In this document: positions 45,710 through 51,919 of the stretch, piece after piece | Numbering within the stretch: the stretch's first letter is position 1 | How the letters are laid out: each line of letters begins with the position of its first letter | Assembly: GCA_902760315.1 (NCBI GenBank) | Contig: CACWFV010000015.1 | Location: forward strand, 1-51,919 | Origin: an uncultured Bacteroidales bacterium | GTDB taxonomy: Bacteria > Bacteroidota > Bacteroidia > Bacteroidales > Bacteroidaceae | DNA: 51,919 nt | Direction: 5' to 3' | The notes under the pieces: model-generated | Databases searched by the model: none | The model's input: only the letters and a program-made list of their open reading frames with translations | Told to the model about the DNA's origin: nothing | Translations under genes and position numbers: made by a program

Positions 45710-45895
45710 CACCACGAACCAAGACCAGTAAAATAACGATGAGAGCAACGACGCTTGGGTGGCCCAAATCATGCCGAGCTTATGACCGGCAAACTTATAA
45801 CTATAGCCCAACGAAAAATAACGCTTTAGCCAGCCGTTTAGTATAAAATCTGTAAGCACGCTCCGTAGTAGGCCAACCAGTCTGCTGCGGGGCAT
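45701..45895 (-). CDS. Possible small protein downstream of ysxC
   Basis: A 64-residue frame starting 9 bp after the ysxC stop: MPRSRLVGLLRSVLTDFIL, then YFSLGYSYKFAGHKLGMIW, then a hydrophobic C-terminus. It has protein-like composition and sits well for an operon with ysxC. However, its end coincides with the promoter motif of the opposite strand and no family is recognised. Confidence 0.35.
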   Translation of the reverse strand: MPRSRLVGLLRSVLTDFILNGWLKRYFSLGYSYKFAGHKLGMIWATQASLLSSLFYWSWFVVQR

Positions 45896-45904
45896 TTTTA
45901 TTGA

Positions 45905-46510
45905 TTAGTCTTCTTTCAGCGAGCGATTGATTTGGTCTATGTAGTCCAGCACGTCGTCGCGACCGTCGCGCTTCTCTGAAGATGTCAGGAACATGGGGGG
46001 CAACTCCTCCCAGGTCTCCGACAGCTTCTGCTTGTAGGCCTCCATAGCCTGCCTGCACTTGTTGGGCGTCAGCTTGTCGGCCTTGGTGAAAACAATGGCA
46101 AAGGGAATGGACGAGACGCCCAACCACTCGATGAACTCCAGGTCAATCTTCTGCGCCTCCAGACGGATGTCCACCAGCACAAAGACATTGACCAGCTGCT
46201 CACGCTGCAGGATGTAGCCGCGAATCATCTGGTCCAGCTTGTCCACCTCCTTCTTCGAGCGCTTGGCATAGCCATAGCCAGGCAGGTCGACGAGGTACCA
46301 CTCTTTGTTGATGATGAAGTGGTTGATGAGTAGCGTTTTACCCGGCGTTGACGATGTCTTGGCAAGTTTCTTGTTGTTGGTCAGCATATTGATAAGACTG
46401 GATTTACCCACATTGGAACGTCCAATAAAGGCATATTCAGGCTTCGTATCCTTTAATTTTTCTTTCTGACAACTACATTCCAAGCCATCTCTTCCGTATC
46501 GTCGTATCAT
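45905..46510 (-). CDS. ysxC: Ribosome-assembly GTPase YsxC/EngB
   Basis: A 201-residue GTPase needed for large ribosomal subunit assembly. G1 is [10 protein letters not shown]2 is STPGKT, G3 is [14 protein letters not shown], and G4 is FTKADKL. The start at 46510 gives [21 protein letters not shown] before [10 protein letters not shown]. The usual N-terminus of the family (an AEFV-type strand) is not evident, so the first 12 codons may be affected by a small change upstream. Length is otherwise normal. The transposase-like gene lies 56 bp upstream on the same strand. Confidence 0.93.
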   Translation of the reverse strand: MIRRYGRDGLECSCQKEKLKDTKPEYAFIGRSNVGKSSLINMLTNNKKLAKTSSTPGKTLLINHFIINKEWYLVDLPGYGYAKRSKKEVDKLDQMIRGYILQREQLVNVFVLVDIRLEAQKIDLEFIEWLGVSSIPFAIVFTKADKLTPNKCRQAMEAYKQKLSETWEELPPMFLTSSEKRDGRDDVLDYIDQINRSLKED

Positions 46511-46566
46511 TCACGACCATCTGATAGTCCATCATACTGGCATTAGTTCAGCACTGTATTCCTGAT

Positions 46567-47598
46567 TTATTTTTCACGAGCATCTAAATTCTTGCATATT
46601 TCCTCAGCCATCCCGTTCAAAGCCACGCATTCACTACGGCTGATGTGCCGTTTCCCATCTTCGTATGCCCATGGGCTAAGTATCAACAAACGTCCAGCAG
46701 CACAGGCATCAAATAGCCCGTCACTGGGCTTGTAGTAATCCCGGAAACCATTGTCTGTGAGTAAGATGAAAGGAAGCTGTTCCTGCAACAAGACCTGCAT
46801 CACGCGCTTCTCCTGTGGAGAGATAAAAGGCGAGACCATCACCGCTCCTTTGCGTGCCAACAGCACACGGCTGTTCATGTAGTCGCGCAACTGTTTGTCA
46901 TCACCGTTTTCCGCAGCCTTTACCATCCAGTTCCGCACATGGACTGTGTCAAACCCCTCTCCCATCAGAATAGCCACATTCCCTACTCCATCGTATTTCC
47001 TGTCGCCAATCTCGATATCCTTCTGCACACGGAAATAGCCAGGCTTGAGGCGCTTAGTTGCTAAACGCTGCGGATTCATCTGAACATACCTGATCATTGT
47101 ATTCAACTGTCCGCGACGCGACAAAGGGCGAATGAATGGGCGCTCAGTAAAAATCGGAAAAGGATAGCCCTGCGTTCCTTCGCCCGCTGTCGCTGCGTTC
47201 CCTTCGTGTGTTGTCGCCGAATTTAATTCGGCAGAAACCGCCAAAGTATAAGCTCTGCCAAGCTTCTTTACCCCCTGCCAATATCCACGAACAACGCTGC
47301 GAATGCTCGTATCCATCACCTGCCTCACATGGATGACAGCATGCAGGTGGTCTGGCATCAAGCAGAATTGCAGAATGCGGATGGCAGGATAGTGCCTGCA
47401 CATCACGTACAACTCATCGACGACAGCATTACCCAAAGCCGTCCGCTCTATTCGCGCATTCGAGGGAACGCCATCCGGAATTACCAATCTTCCAAACAGC
47501 GGTTCACGCGACGGCACCGTCAGCGTGACATGATACACCCCAACACCACGCCATGCCGTCCCAGGCTCCTGCCATTGCCATTGTCCCAGTTCCACCAT
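46567..47598 (-). CDS. Y1 (HUH) transposase-like protein, REP-associated type
   Basis: A 343-residue single-strand endonuclease-type protein. The HUH motif is MPDHLHAVIH (His84, His86) and the probable nucleophile is Tyr171 in MIRYVQMNPQR. A C-terminal domain of about 160 residues (VAILMGEGFDTVHVRN onward, FILLTDNGFRDYYKPSDG) is an extra module beyond the 140-200 residues of IS200-type transposases, as seen in Bacteroidetes RAYT-like proteins. A low-complexity NSATTHEGNAATAGEGTQ insert lies between the two motifs. No IS ends are visible around it; it probably acts as a domesticated or repeat-mobilising protein. One copy of the 64-bp repeat lies 315 bp upstream. Promoter box at 47627. Confidence 0.82.
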   Translation of the reverse strand: MVELGQWQWQEPGTAWRGVGVYHVTLTVPSREPLFGRLVIPDGVPSNARIERTALGNAVVDELYVMCRHYPAIRILQFCLMPDHLHAVIHVRQVMDTSIRSVVRGYWQGVKKLGRAYTLAVSAELNSATTHEGNAATAGEGTQGYPFPIFTERPFIRPLSRRGQLNTMIRYVQMNPQRLATKRLKPGYFRVQKDIEIGDRKYDGVGNVAILMGEGFDTVHVRNWMVKAAENGDDKQLRDYMNSRVLLARKGAVMVSPFISPQEKRVMQVLLQEQLPFILLTDNGFRDYYKPSDGLFDACAAGRLLILSPWAYEDGKRHISRSECVALNGMAEEICKNLDAREK

Positions 47599-47626
47599 AT
47601 ACTGCCTTCGCTCTTATTTGATGGCA

Positions 47627-47634
47627 CAAAATTA
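47627..47634 (-). promoter_or_regulatory. Promoter -7 box for the Y1 transposase-like gene
   Basis: The minus strand reads TAATTTTG (TAnnTTTG), 28 bp upstream of the ATG at 47598. Confidence 0.55.
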
Positions 47635-47682
47635 CGAAATAATCTATTACCAAGCAAAGAAAAGACAGAGAAATGCAGTTAA

Positions 47683-47814
47683 GATGTACTTACTCTGAAC
47701 GCAACAGACGGACAACAAAACAACGAAGCATGCTACAGTCTCAGCGGTCAACGGTTAGCGACTCCGATGAAAGGCATCAACATCATTGACAACAAGAAGG
47801 TCGTCATTAAGTGA
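47683..47814 (+). pseudogene. Orphan C-terminal sorting-type tail (gene remnant)
   Basis: The frame reads ...QQNNEACYSLSGQRLATPM, then KGINIIDNKKVVIK and TGA. This matches the last 25 residues of the secreted PUL proteins ending at 16590, 18171 and 22112. A stop precedes it 14 codons before QQNN and there is no start, so it is the 3' remnant of a lost secreted-protein gene. Confidence 0.7.
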
Positions 47815-47912
47815 CCAGAAAAAACACAAACGGTGTCCCGCCTGTGTCATGAATTATGATTAATGTCTGACAAGAAAGAGGAAAACTCAGTCCCGTTTTT
47901 TCTATTATGATA

Positions 47913-47976
47913 GACCATAAAGGTTATAGGCGAGGCGGTCAATTTCGATTTCAAAGTGGATCACGAGAACCGTCCC
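47913..47976 (+). repeat. 64-bp dispersed repeat, copy 2
   Basis: Gap-free match to 2752-2815 (about 50 of 64 bases). The surrounding 47815-48018 stretch has no gene. Confidence 0.6.
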
Positions 47977-48020
47977 ACCGCTTCTTAACTTAGTATTCAA
48001 TATAGCTCTACTTTATGTTT

Positions 48021-48065
48021 ACTTAATCACGACCTTGAGCTTTGCTCACTTAATCACGACCTTGA
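48021..48065. repeat. 27-bp tandem duplication at the 3' end of the LRR pseudogene
   Basis: An identical 18-bp block (complement of TCAAGGTCGTGATTAAGT) occurs at 48021-48038 and 48048-48065. The C-terminal KVVIK coding end is thus written twice, once before and once after the stop at 48046. Confidence 0.75.
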
Positions 48066-48748
48066 CTGACTTTTGGCCAATCTTTACGATGGCGATAGAA
48101 CCAGGTTGTAGGTTCGTATTAATTGTAGCTGCACCACTCTGACTGATAGCCGAACCAGCCTGAGTGCCATTGATGCTATATACATTGACCTGCGTGCCTT
48201 CATCTACACCTTGCACCTTGATGTTACCACCTTCACTCTGAATCAGTACGGCGTTAGCAGGGATGTTAGCTATGCCATTGGTGATGCCTTCCGTCTTGGG
48301 CTGTTGGTCTATCCAGCAGAGCGTAGCCGTTGCCGTTTCAGAGTTTTCATAGCCCGCCTTAGCGGCATAGACGCTGATGTTATAGGTCACACCCAGCTGC
48401 ACCTCATTTCCGCTTCCAGCCCTTCTCGCATTTCTGCGTAGTTGGTGTGTCACCACCGCCCGTTCCTTCTTCAATAAACAGGAAGTCTTTCCAACCATCA
48501 GTTGCCTTATATTTTTCTATAGTACCCTTCGGAACATATAGCGTTGCATTATTGAATGTGTTTTGTGTAAAAGTTCTATAATCCGATGTCTTTCCATATA
48601 TCCCAAACGGATTCTCTATCAAAGAAATGACAGTTGGAATATCGACTCCATTGAACGCCCATTTACCAATGCTCGTCACACCACTGCCTATGGTGACAGA
48701 GGTAAGGCTAGAGCACCCCCCGAACGCATCATTTCCAATGCTCGTGAC
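48046..48748 (-). pseudogene. BspA-like leucine-rich-repeat surface protein, 3' fragment
   Basis: The minus strand encodes LRR_5-type repeats (VTSIGNDAFGGCSSLTSVTIGSG; VTSIGKWAFNG), then the capping segment NATLYVPKGTIEKYKATDG and a Gly/Thr linker (GGGDTPTTQKCEK). There the frame shifts near 48404-48430 and part of the next domain is missing. It resumes as EVQLGVTYNISVYAAKAGYENSETATATLCW and ends in a tail (VNVYSINGTQAGSAIS ... KVVIK). The 5' end is cut abruptly at a V-T-S-I-G codon where the AT-rich island begins. It has no start codon and is not functional. Intact relatives are secreted adhesin-like proteins. Confidence 0.8.
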
Positions 48749-48763
48749 AATTATAACCCAAAA

Positions 48764-48780
48764 TGTAGTTTTTTTTACAT
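48764..48780 (+). repeat. Left subterminal inverted motif of the island
   Basis: TGTAGTTTTTTTTACAT, with TGTA/TACA arms around a T-run. Counterpart at 51718-51737. Confidence 0.5.
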
Positions 48781-48831
48781 AAATGCTTTAAATACTTACA
48801 GTATAGCAACAACATCAGGGATATAAGGAAG

Positions 48832-48969
48832 TATGGTTACGATAGTTCAGGCTCCTACAACCTGACAACAGCAGCACCTTCAGAACTTGTAGTGAAGTAG
48901 ATGGTTGAAATCCCTTCAAGGTATGCAAATAAGTTCAGTTTGAAGGATGGTCAATGGTATAAGTCCTAA
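48832..48969 (+). other. Two short open frames, probably gene scraps
   Basis: A start-less frame (YGYDSSGSYNLTTAAPSELV..., TAG at 48898) is followed in phase by a 22-codon frame from the ATG at 48901 (MVEIPSRYANKFSLKDGQWY). It looks like the end of a truncated protein with an in-frame TAG. The stretch 48749-49033 holds nothing else recognisable. Confidence 0.35.
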
Positions 48970-49033
48970 TTACATTTTTCCACATCTTCTATAGCCATTT
49001 TTTGCAGAAAAATGTAATGTGTAGATACAAGAA

Positions 49034-49067
49034 CCCCACCTTAGTAAGTTCTAGGGTGGGGATTCGC
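49034..49067 (-). terminator. Hairpin downstream of the island operon
   Basis: CCCCACC and GGTGGGG arms; on the minus strand it is followed by TTCTTGTATC. It lies 48 bp after the stop of the gene at 49109. Confidence 0.55.
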
Positions 49068-49108
49068 TTGTTTCTATAAACATAAAGATAAGCTTTAAAT
49101 GAAAGCCA

Positions 49109-50167
49109 CTATAATTTCAATTTCTCTATCTGTTCCTTGATACTATCTAACTCATCAATGTGGATAGTTTCATCTTGCAATTTGGCATATAGTTCATTAG
49201 CTAATGCCACTTTTTCTGCATTGTAAGGTTGCATATAGTTTGAAGGATTCGCTATAAACTTCAGACTTTCAATTTCATCCTTGTCAATGAATGAAATCTG
49301 TAATTCAGATTCTATCCTTTTTCTAATCTCTTTCAGAGAGATTTCATCAGACTTGTCCGTTTTCTGCAATTCTGCATAAATACTATTTGCCTTATCCACC
49401 AATTCCTTATTGTATGGTAACATATAATTTTGAGGGTTGCATTTCCTTTCAAGAACATACCACAAGCCCTGAGTCTTGTCAAGGATTTTTTCCTTCTCTT
49501 TACCCTTTATCTTCTTAATTTTAGAAGCTAAGGCATTAAAGTAGATGCCTGAATATAGCAAAATCAATAAAACATTGGCAATGATTAAAAGCACCAAGAA
49601 ATTGCCATTAGGTGTTCTTACATATTTAGCCTTTGTTGCAATATTCATAGTAGCTGAACCATATATAATCTGTCCACCACTACCAGTAAAAGGTATTGCA
49701 TAATCATCTTTTTCTAGCTTATAGAAAGATGATTTTGTTGCTAATATGCTTTCAATGTCAGGTGGATTTGTTGTATATGTCCATTCGTGAAGCATAAAAG
49801 GTGAGTTGGGTGTAGTTGATGGACCAGTAGCGAATTCATAAGCCATATATGAAATCCTTTTTCCATCAACAAACTTCAGAATACTAGGTTCAAGTTGAAC
49901 TGTCTGAATTATGATGCCAGTTTTTTGTTCATCACCAAATCCAAAGGCTTCAGTTTTAATCCAATCTAAAGACCATTCCCCTGTTGAAGGGTCAAAATCC
50001 TTGGTTAAATATCCTATACCACGATAGCTTTCGGAAAATACAAATTGATCACTGAGTTGCTGATAAAATTCTTGTTTATCTGCTTCATTGTATTTATATA
50101 AACCAAAATTTAAGCCACCAAGAAGGATAACTAAACCTAAGAAGAAAAAACCATATATCTTTTGCAT
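49109..50167 (-). CDS. Two-transmembrane protein with a duplicated C-terminal motif, unknown function
   Basis: A 352-residue membrane protein with helices at about 5-24 and 190-209. They enclose an external domain of about 165 residues and leave a cytoplasmic tail of about 140. The external part is beta-rich (GIGYLTKDFDPSTGEWSLDW, IIYGSATMNIATKAKYV). The tail holds two copies of a motif NPxNYMxPYN...ANxxYAxLQ (244-268 and 307-331), each followed by a short helical segment. I recognise no family. Same strand and AT-rich composition as the lipoprotein (18 bp upstream) and Mrr gene, so one operon. A membrane-located sensor or effector working with the endonuclease is possible but unproven. Confidence 0.65.
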   Translation of the reverse strand: MQKIYGFFFLGLVILLGGLNFGLYKYNEADKQEFYQQLSDQFVFSESYRGIGYLTKDFDPSTGEWSLDWIKTEAFGFGDEQKTGIIIQTVQLEPSILKFVDGKRISYMAYEFATGPSTTPNSPFMLHEWTYTTNPPDIESILATKSSFYKLEKDDYAIPFTGSGGQIIYGSATMNIATKAKYVRTPNGNFLVLLIIANVLLILLYSGIYFNALASKIKKIKGKEKEKILDKTQGLWYVLERKCNPQNYMLPYNKELVDKANSIYAELQKTDKSDEISLKEIRKRIESELQISFIDKDEIESLKFIANPSNYMQPYNAEKVALANELYAKLQDETIHIDELDSIKEQIEKLKL

Positions 50168-50185
50168 AATCAGTAAAGTTTGAAT

Positions 50186-50620
50186 TTAATAATCTATATT
50201 GTTTTCTTCAAGAAGACTTTCATATTCATCCCTTAAATCTTCAAGATTGTGATAATCTATCGGGTATGAGAGGCTTTCGTGATCTATGTTATTATCTTCC
50301 AAGATGGATTCTAGTTCTTCTGCTTCATCCCACAATTCAGCATAATGTGAACGTGAACTGCTACTAGAACTTGTAGAAGGGATAACAGGCATTGAAACTT
50401 TAGGCATATTTTTAAGCCTTTCTTGCATCAGTCTTTGTTGTTCCGCTTCATAATTTCTTTTGCTGATTTCATTTTGTCTTCTTTGGTTATTTTGATACCT
50501 ATTATAGGGTCTAGAGCTATGCCATTCATAAGGGTCATAAGACTTCGACTTGTTTTTACAAGAAGTTAGAATTGCAATCGATAATATGGCAAAAATAAAC
50601 AAAAACCTTTTCATAATCAT
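50186..50620 (-). CDS. Small lipoprotein with internal acidic repeat, unknown function
   Basis: A 144-residue lipoprotein (lipobox AILTSC, Cys21). After the Cys comes a polar Tyr/Arg/Asn/Gln-rich region (YNRYQNNQRRQNEISKRN), a Ser run, then two related acidic helices: ELESILEDNNID and EYESLLEENNID. The start is at 50620 or 50618-50612 (a second ATG two codons on); the first overlaps the stop of the frame that continues past the Mrr gene as ATGA. No family is recognised. It is the middle gene of the island operon. Confidence 0.65.
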   Translation of the reverse strand: MIMKRFLFIFAILSIAILTSCKNKSKSYDPYEWHSSRPYNRYQNNQRRQNEISKRNYEAEQQRLMQERLKNMPKVSMPVIPSTSSSSSSRSHYAELWDEAEELESILEDNNIDHESLSYPIDYHNLEDLRDEYESLLEENNIDY

Positions 50621-50712
50621 TCAATTTTAATGGATTCTTTTGATATAAAATTATAGATTAGCATTGCTTTACCTTTTTCTCTTGCATAGTCAATACAATA
50701 TGCAATGGAAAT
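50617..50712 (-). other. In-frame continuation past the Mrr stop codon
   Basis: After the TAG of the Mrr gene the same frame stays open for 31 codons (it includes CIDYAREKGKAMLIYNF) and ends in a TGA that overlaps the lipoprotein ATG as ATGA. It may be a former C-terminus of the Mrr protein cut by a nonsense change, or a small separate gene remnant. Confidence 0.4.
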
Positions 50713-51627
50713 CTATTCTTCAAAGAAATCCTTATCAATCCGCTTTACTTCATAGGTGTATTCAGTAGTAACACCCACATTGTACTGAATCATTAGGTTG
50801 GTAAGTTGCCTACCATCTATCTTGGCAATCTTTTTAGATGATTTGTACTCCAATGCTTCTTTGGTGAAACTTGATGTGGTAATGAATACCCCCTTGTTGA
50901 CACCTGCACCATCTAAAGCACCAACAAATGCTTGCATTAGTGGTCTTCCAACCTTATTGTCCGGCTTATATCTTTTAGCCTGGATGTGGATAATATCTAA
51001 TCCAAGTTTATCTTCATTGATAACACCATCTATACCTTCATCACCAGTTCTTTGGGTTACAACACCCTTACCATAGCCCATCTTTTCAAGCAACTTCAGC
51101 ACAAGGTTTTCAAAGAAGGTTGGTGATTGTTCAAGAATGGTAGCAAGCAATTCTTCTGCCAAATCATTGTTGATGGCATTGTATGCTTTTTCTAAAGATT
51201 CTGTTGGGGTTAGTTCCTTATTGGGTTCAGGTGTACCTTCGCTACTAGGGGTGGTATCAATTCCTGTACTTGAAGCATAAGCTGCAAATTCAGGATACTG
51301 CATCAAATCACTTTTGTGTAGTGAAGTGTGGCTTGCAAGGTAATCTAATCCTCTTTGAGTTATGGAATAAGTACCCCTTTGGGGAATGTCTATAAACAAT
51401 GCCCTCCTAAAATACTGCCTACACCACCCAATTCTATCTGAAAGTTGGTTGGTATTTCCCCCTTTGGTCATTATTGCACAATCTTCAGCAGTAAGGTTGA
51501 AATGACCAACCATCTTTGCCTTCATTTCCTTTGTTGTCAGATTGCTATCCTTCAAGGCTAGAAGGAAGGGGTATAGGAATTCTTCAAATTGTGGTATCAT
51601 ATCTGAGTGTTTTTTTTTCTTTGGCAT
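50713..51627 (-). CDS. Mrr-type restriction endonuclease
   Basis: A 304-residue cytoplasmic nuclease. The N-terminal winged-helix Mrr_N domain is about 8-105 (IPQFEEFLYPFLLALKDSNL ... RGTYSITQRGLDYL). A linker follows, then the Mrr_cat PD-(D/E)XK domain: FFENLVLKLLEKMGYG, Asp200 in DEGIDG and the Q-x-K motif Gln216/Lys218 in IHIQAKRY, followed by VGRPLMQAFVGALDGAGVNKG. Mrr enzymes cut foreign or modified DNA without a partner methylase; none is present here. All key residues appear intact. It is the first gene of the island operon, with its promoter in the island's end. Confidence 0.88.
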   Translation of the reverse strand: MPKKKKHSDMIPQFEEFLYPFLLALKDSNLTTKEMKAKMVGHFNLTAEDCAIMTKGGNTNQLSDRIGWCRQYFRRALFIDIPQRGTYSITQRGLDYLASHTSLHKSDLMQYPEFAAYASSTGIDTTPSSEGTPEPNKELTPTESLEKAYNAINNDLAEELLATILEQSPTFFENLVLKLLEKMGYGKGVVTQRTGDEGIDGVINEDKLGLDIIHIQAKRYKPDNKVGRPLMQAFVGALDGAGVNKGVFITTSSFTKEALEYKSSKKIAKIDGRQLTNLMIQYNVGVTTEYTYEVKRIDKDFFEE

Positions 51628-51705
51628 AGTTTTAAGGTAGAATTACCCCCTACTATTACAATTACTATAGGTTTGTATCCAATCACATCCATTTACTTAT
51701 CACAC

Positions 51706-51736
51706 TAAAGGTACATACTTGTTAACAAAACTACAA
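51706..51736 (-). promoter_or_regulatory. Promoter of the island operon, inside its end repeat
   Basis: The minus strand has TTG (51736-51734), a 20-bp spacer, then TACCTTTA (51713-51706; one mismatch to TAnnTTTG). The TTG is part of the TTGTAGTTTT end motif. Confidence 0.5.
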
Positions 51737-51737
51737 G
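51718..51737 (-). repeat. Right subterminal inverted motif of the island
   Basis: The minus strand reads CTTGTAGTTTTGTTAACAAG: CTTGT/ACAAG arms around the same TAGTTTT core as the left end, 15 bp from the LRR junction. Confidence 0.5.
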
Positions 51738-51758
51738 ATCGTATTATTCTCTCGTCAC

Positions 51759-51827
51759 GCTATTGGGGATGGTGACGGAGGTCAGGCCAGAGCAACTACG
51801 GAACGCACTACTTCCAATGCTTGTTAC
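51759..51827 (-). pseudogene. Single BspA-like LRR unit left between two junctions
   Basis: The minus strand encodes VTSIGSSAFRSCSGLTSVTI, then PNS: exactly one 23-residue LRR_5 repeat. It is cut on both sides at the same V-T-S position: by the island at 51750 and by unrelated sequence from 51828. Confidence 0.65.
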
Positions 51828-51919
51828 GGGGAAATTTATAACTCTTTAGAAATCACTTTGTTACCTTAACTCAAATGGTAATTAGGTAACGATTTAGAAA
51901 CGAGCTGAATTACATATTC
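51828..51919. other. Non-LRR sequence at the right edge, possible end of a second element
   Basis: It begins GGGGAAATTTATAAC, similar to AATTATAAC at the left end of the island, and has a 7-bp hairpin (GTTACCT at 51860, AGGTAAC at 51884). No frame is open across it. It runs off the window. Confidence 0.4.

Larger units (their letters stand above)
48749..51750. mobile_element. Candidate mobile island (about 3.0 kb, AT-rich) inserted in a BspA-like LRR gene
   Basis: LRR coding sequence stops at 48748 and resumes at 51751, at the same codon of the repeat. The flanks CTCGTGAC (48741-48748) and CTCGTCAC (51751-51758) match at 7 of 8 bases. Exactly 15 bp inside each end lies TGTAGTTTT in inverted orientation (48764-48772; complement at 51727-51735), each within a small hairpin. 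The island carries an Mrr-type endonuclease, a lipoprotein, a two-membrane-segment protein and short gene scraps, all AT-rich compared with neighbours. No transposase or integrase is seen inside, so it may be mobilised in trans. The boundaries are inferred from the LRR break, not from an empty site. Confidence 0.55.

Noticed and set aside
46567-47598. A complete IS200/IS605 insertion sequence
   Set aside because: The protein has an extra C-terminal domain and its own promoter, and no subterminal hairpins or tnpB were found at its borders.
48563-48826. Plus-strand frame of 87 codons across the LRR break
   Set aside because: It is a shadow of the minus-strand LRR repeats that only extends by chance into the island.

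Overview
The window looks like a chromosomal segment of a gut or rumen Bacteroidales bacterium, most likely in the Prevotella group. The evidence is Bacteroidetes-type promoters (-7 box TAnnTTTG, few strong Shine-Dalgarno sites), SusC/SusD pairs, a one-protein hybrid two-component system, BACON and BspA-like LRR domains, and secreted proteins ending in a short YDLQGRRV...KGLYI-type tail. No 16S gene or other species marker is present, so genus assignment is an inference.

Left edge (1-3.1 kb): a broken short-chain dehydrogenase pseudogene, a uracil-DNA-glycosylase-like protein, an unrecognised protein and a GNAT acetyltransferase, all on the minus strand, then a gene-free stretch with a repeat that recurs at 47.9 kb.

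Centre (3.1-36.6 kb): one large polysaccharide utilisation locus (PUL). A hybrid sensor/regulator and a GH42 beta-galactosidase form an operon on the minus strand. Facing them are six plus-strand units: GH63/37-like plus GH78-like; GH2; a secreted binding-type protein; a second secreted protein plus a 54-residue peptide; a GH43-GH5 bifunctional enzyme plus GH3; and SusC-SusD-surface glycan-binding protein-GH5 (BACON)-GH43-GH97/SGNH. Each unit is preceded by the same direct-repeat operator, GTTACA repeated at exactly 21 bp with a -7 box exactly 36 bp after the second copy, so all six are probably driven by the one sensor. The enzymes suggest a beta-1,4-glucan backbone decorated with galactose, arabinose and acetyl groups. 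Xyloglucan is the best guess, but no GH31 alpha-xylosidase is present here.

Housekeeping block (36.9-46.5 kb): mtgA, an OmpA-type lipoprotein, proS, galE, two identical tandem tRNA-Asp genes, a GNAT, a family 2 glycosyltransferase, recR, an ABC-F ATPase and ysxC.

Right edge (46.6-51.9 kb): accessory DNA. There is a Y1 (HUH) transposase-like gene, an orphan C-terminal tail fragment, and a decayed BspA-like LRR gene. That gene is interrupted by a roughly 3.0 kb AT-rich island carrying an Mrr-type restriction endonuclease, a small lipoprotein and a two-transmembrane protein with an internal repeat. The island has matched inverted motifs 15 bp inside each end and near-identical 8-bp flanks. A second junction at the same LRR codon occurs one 23-residue repeat further on. 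This island is the best candidate here for an undescribed mobile or defence element.
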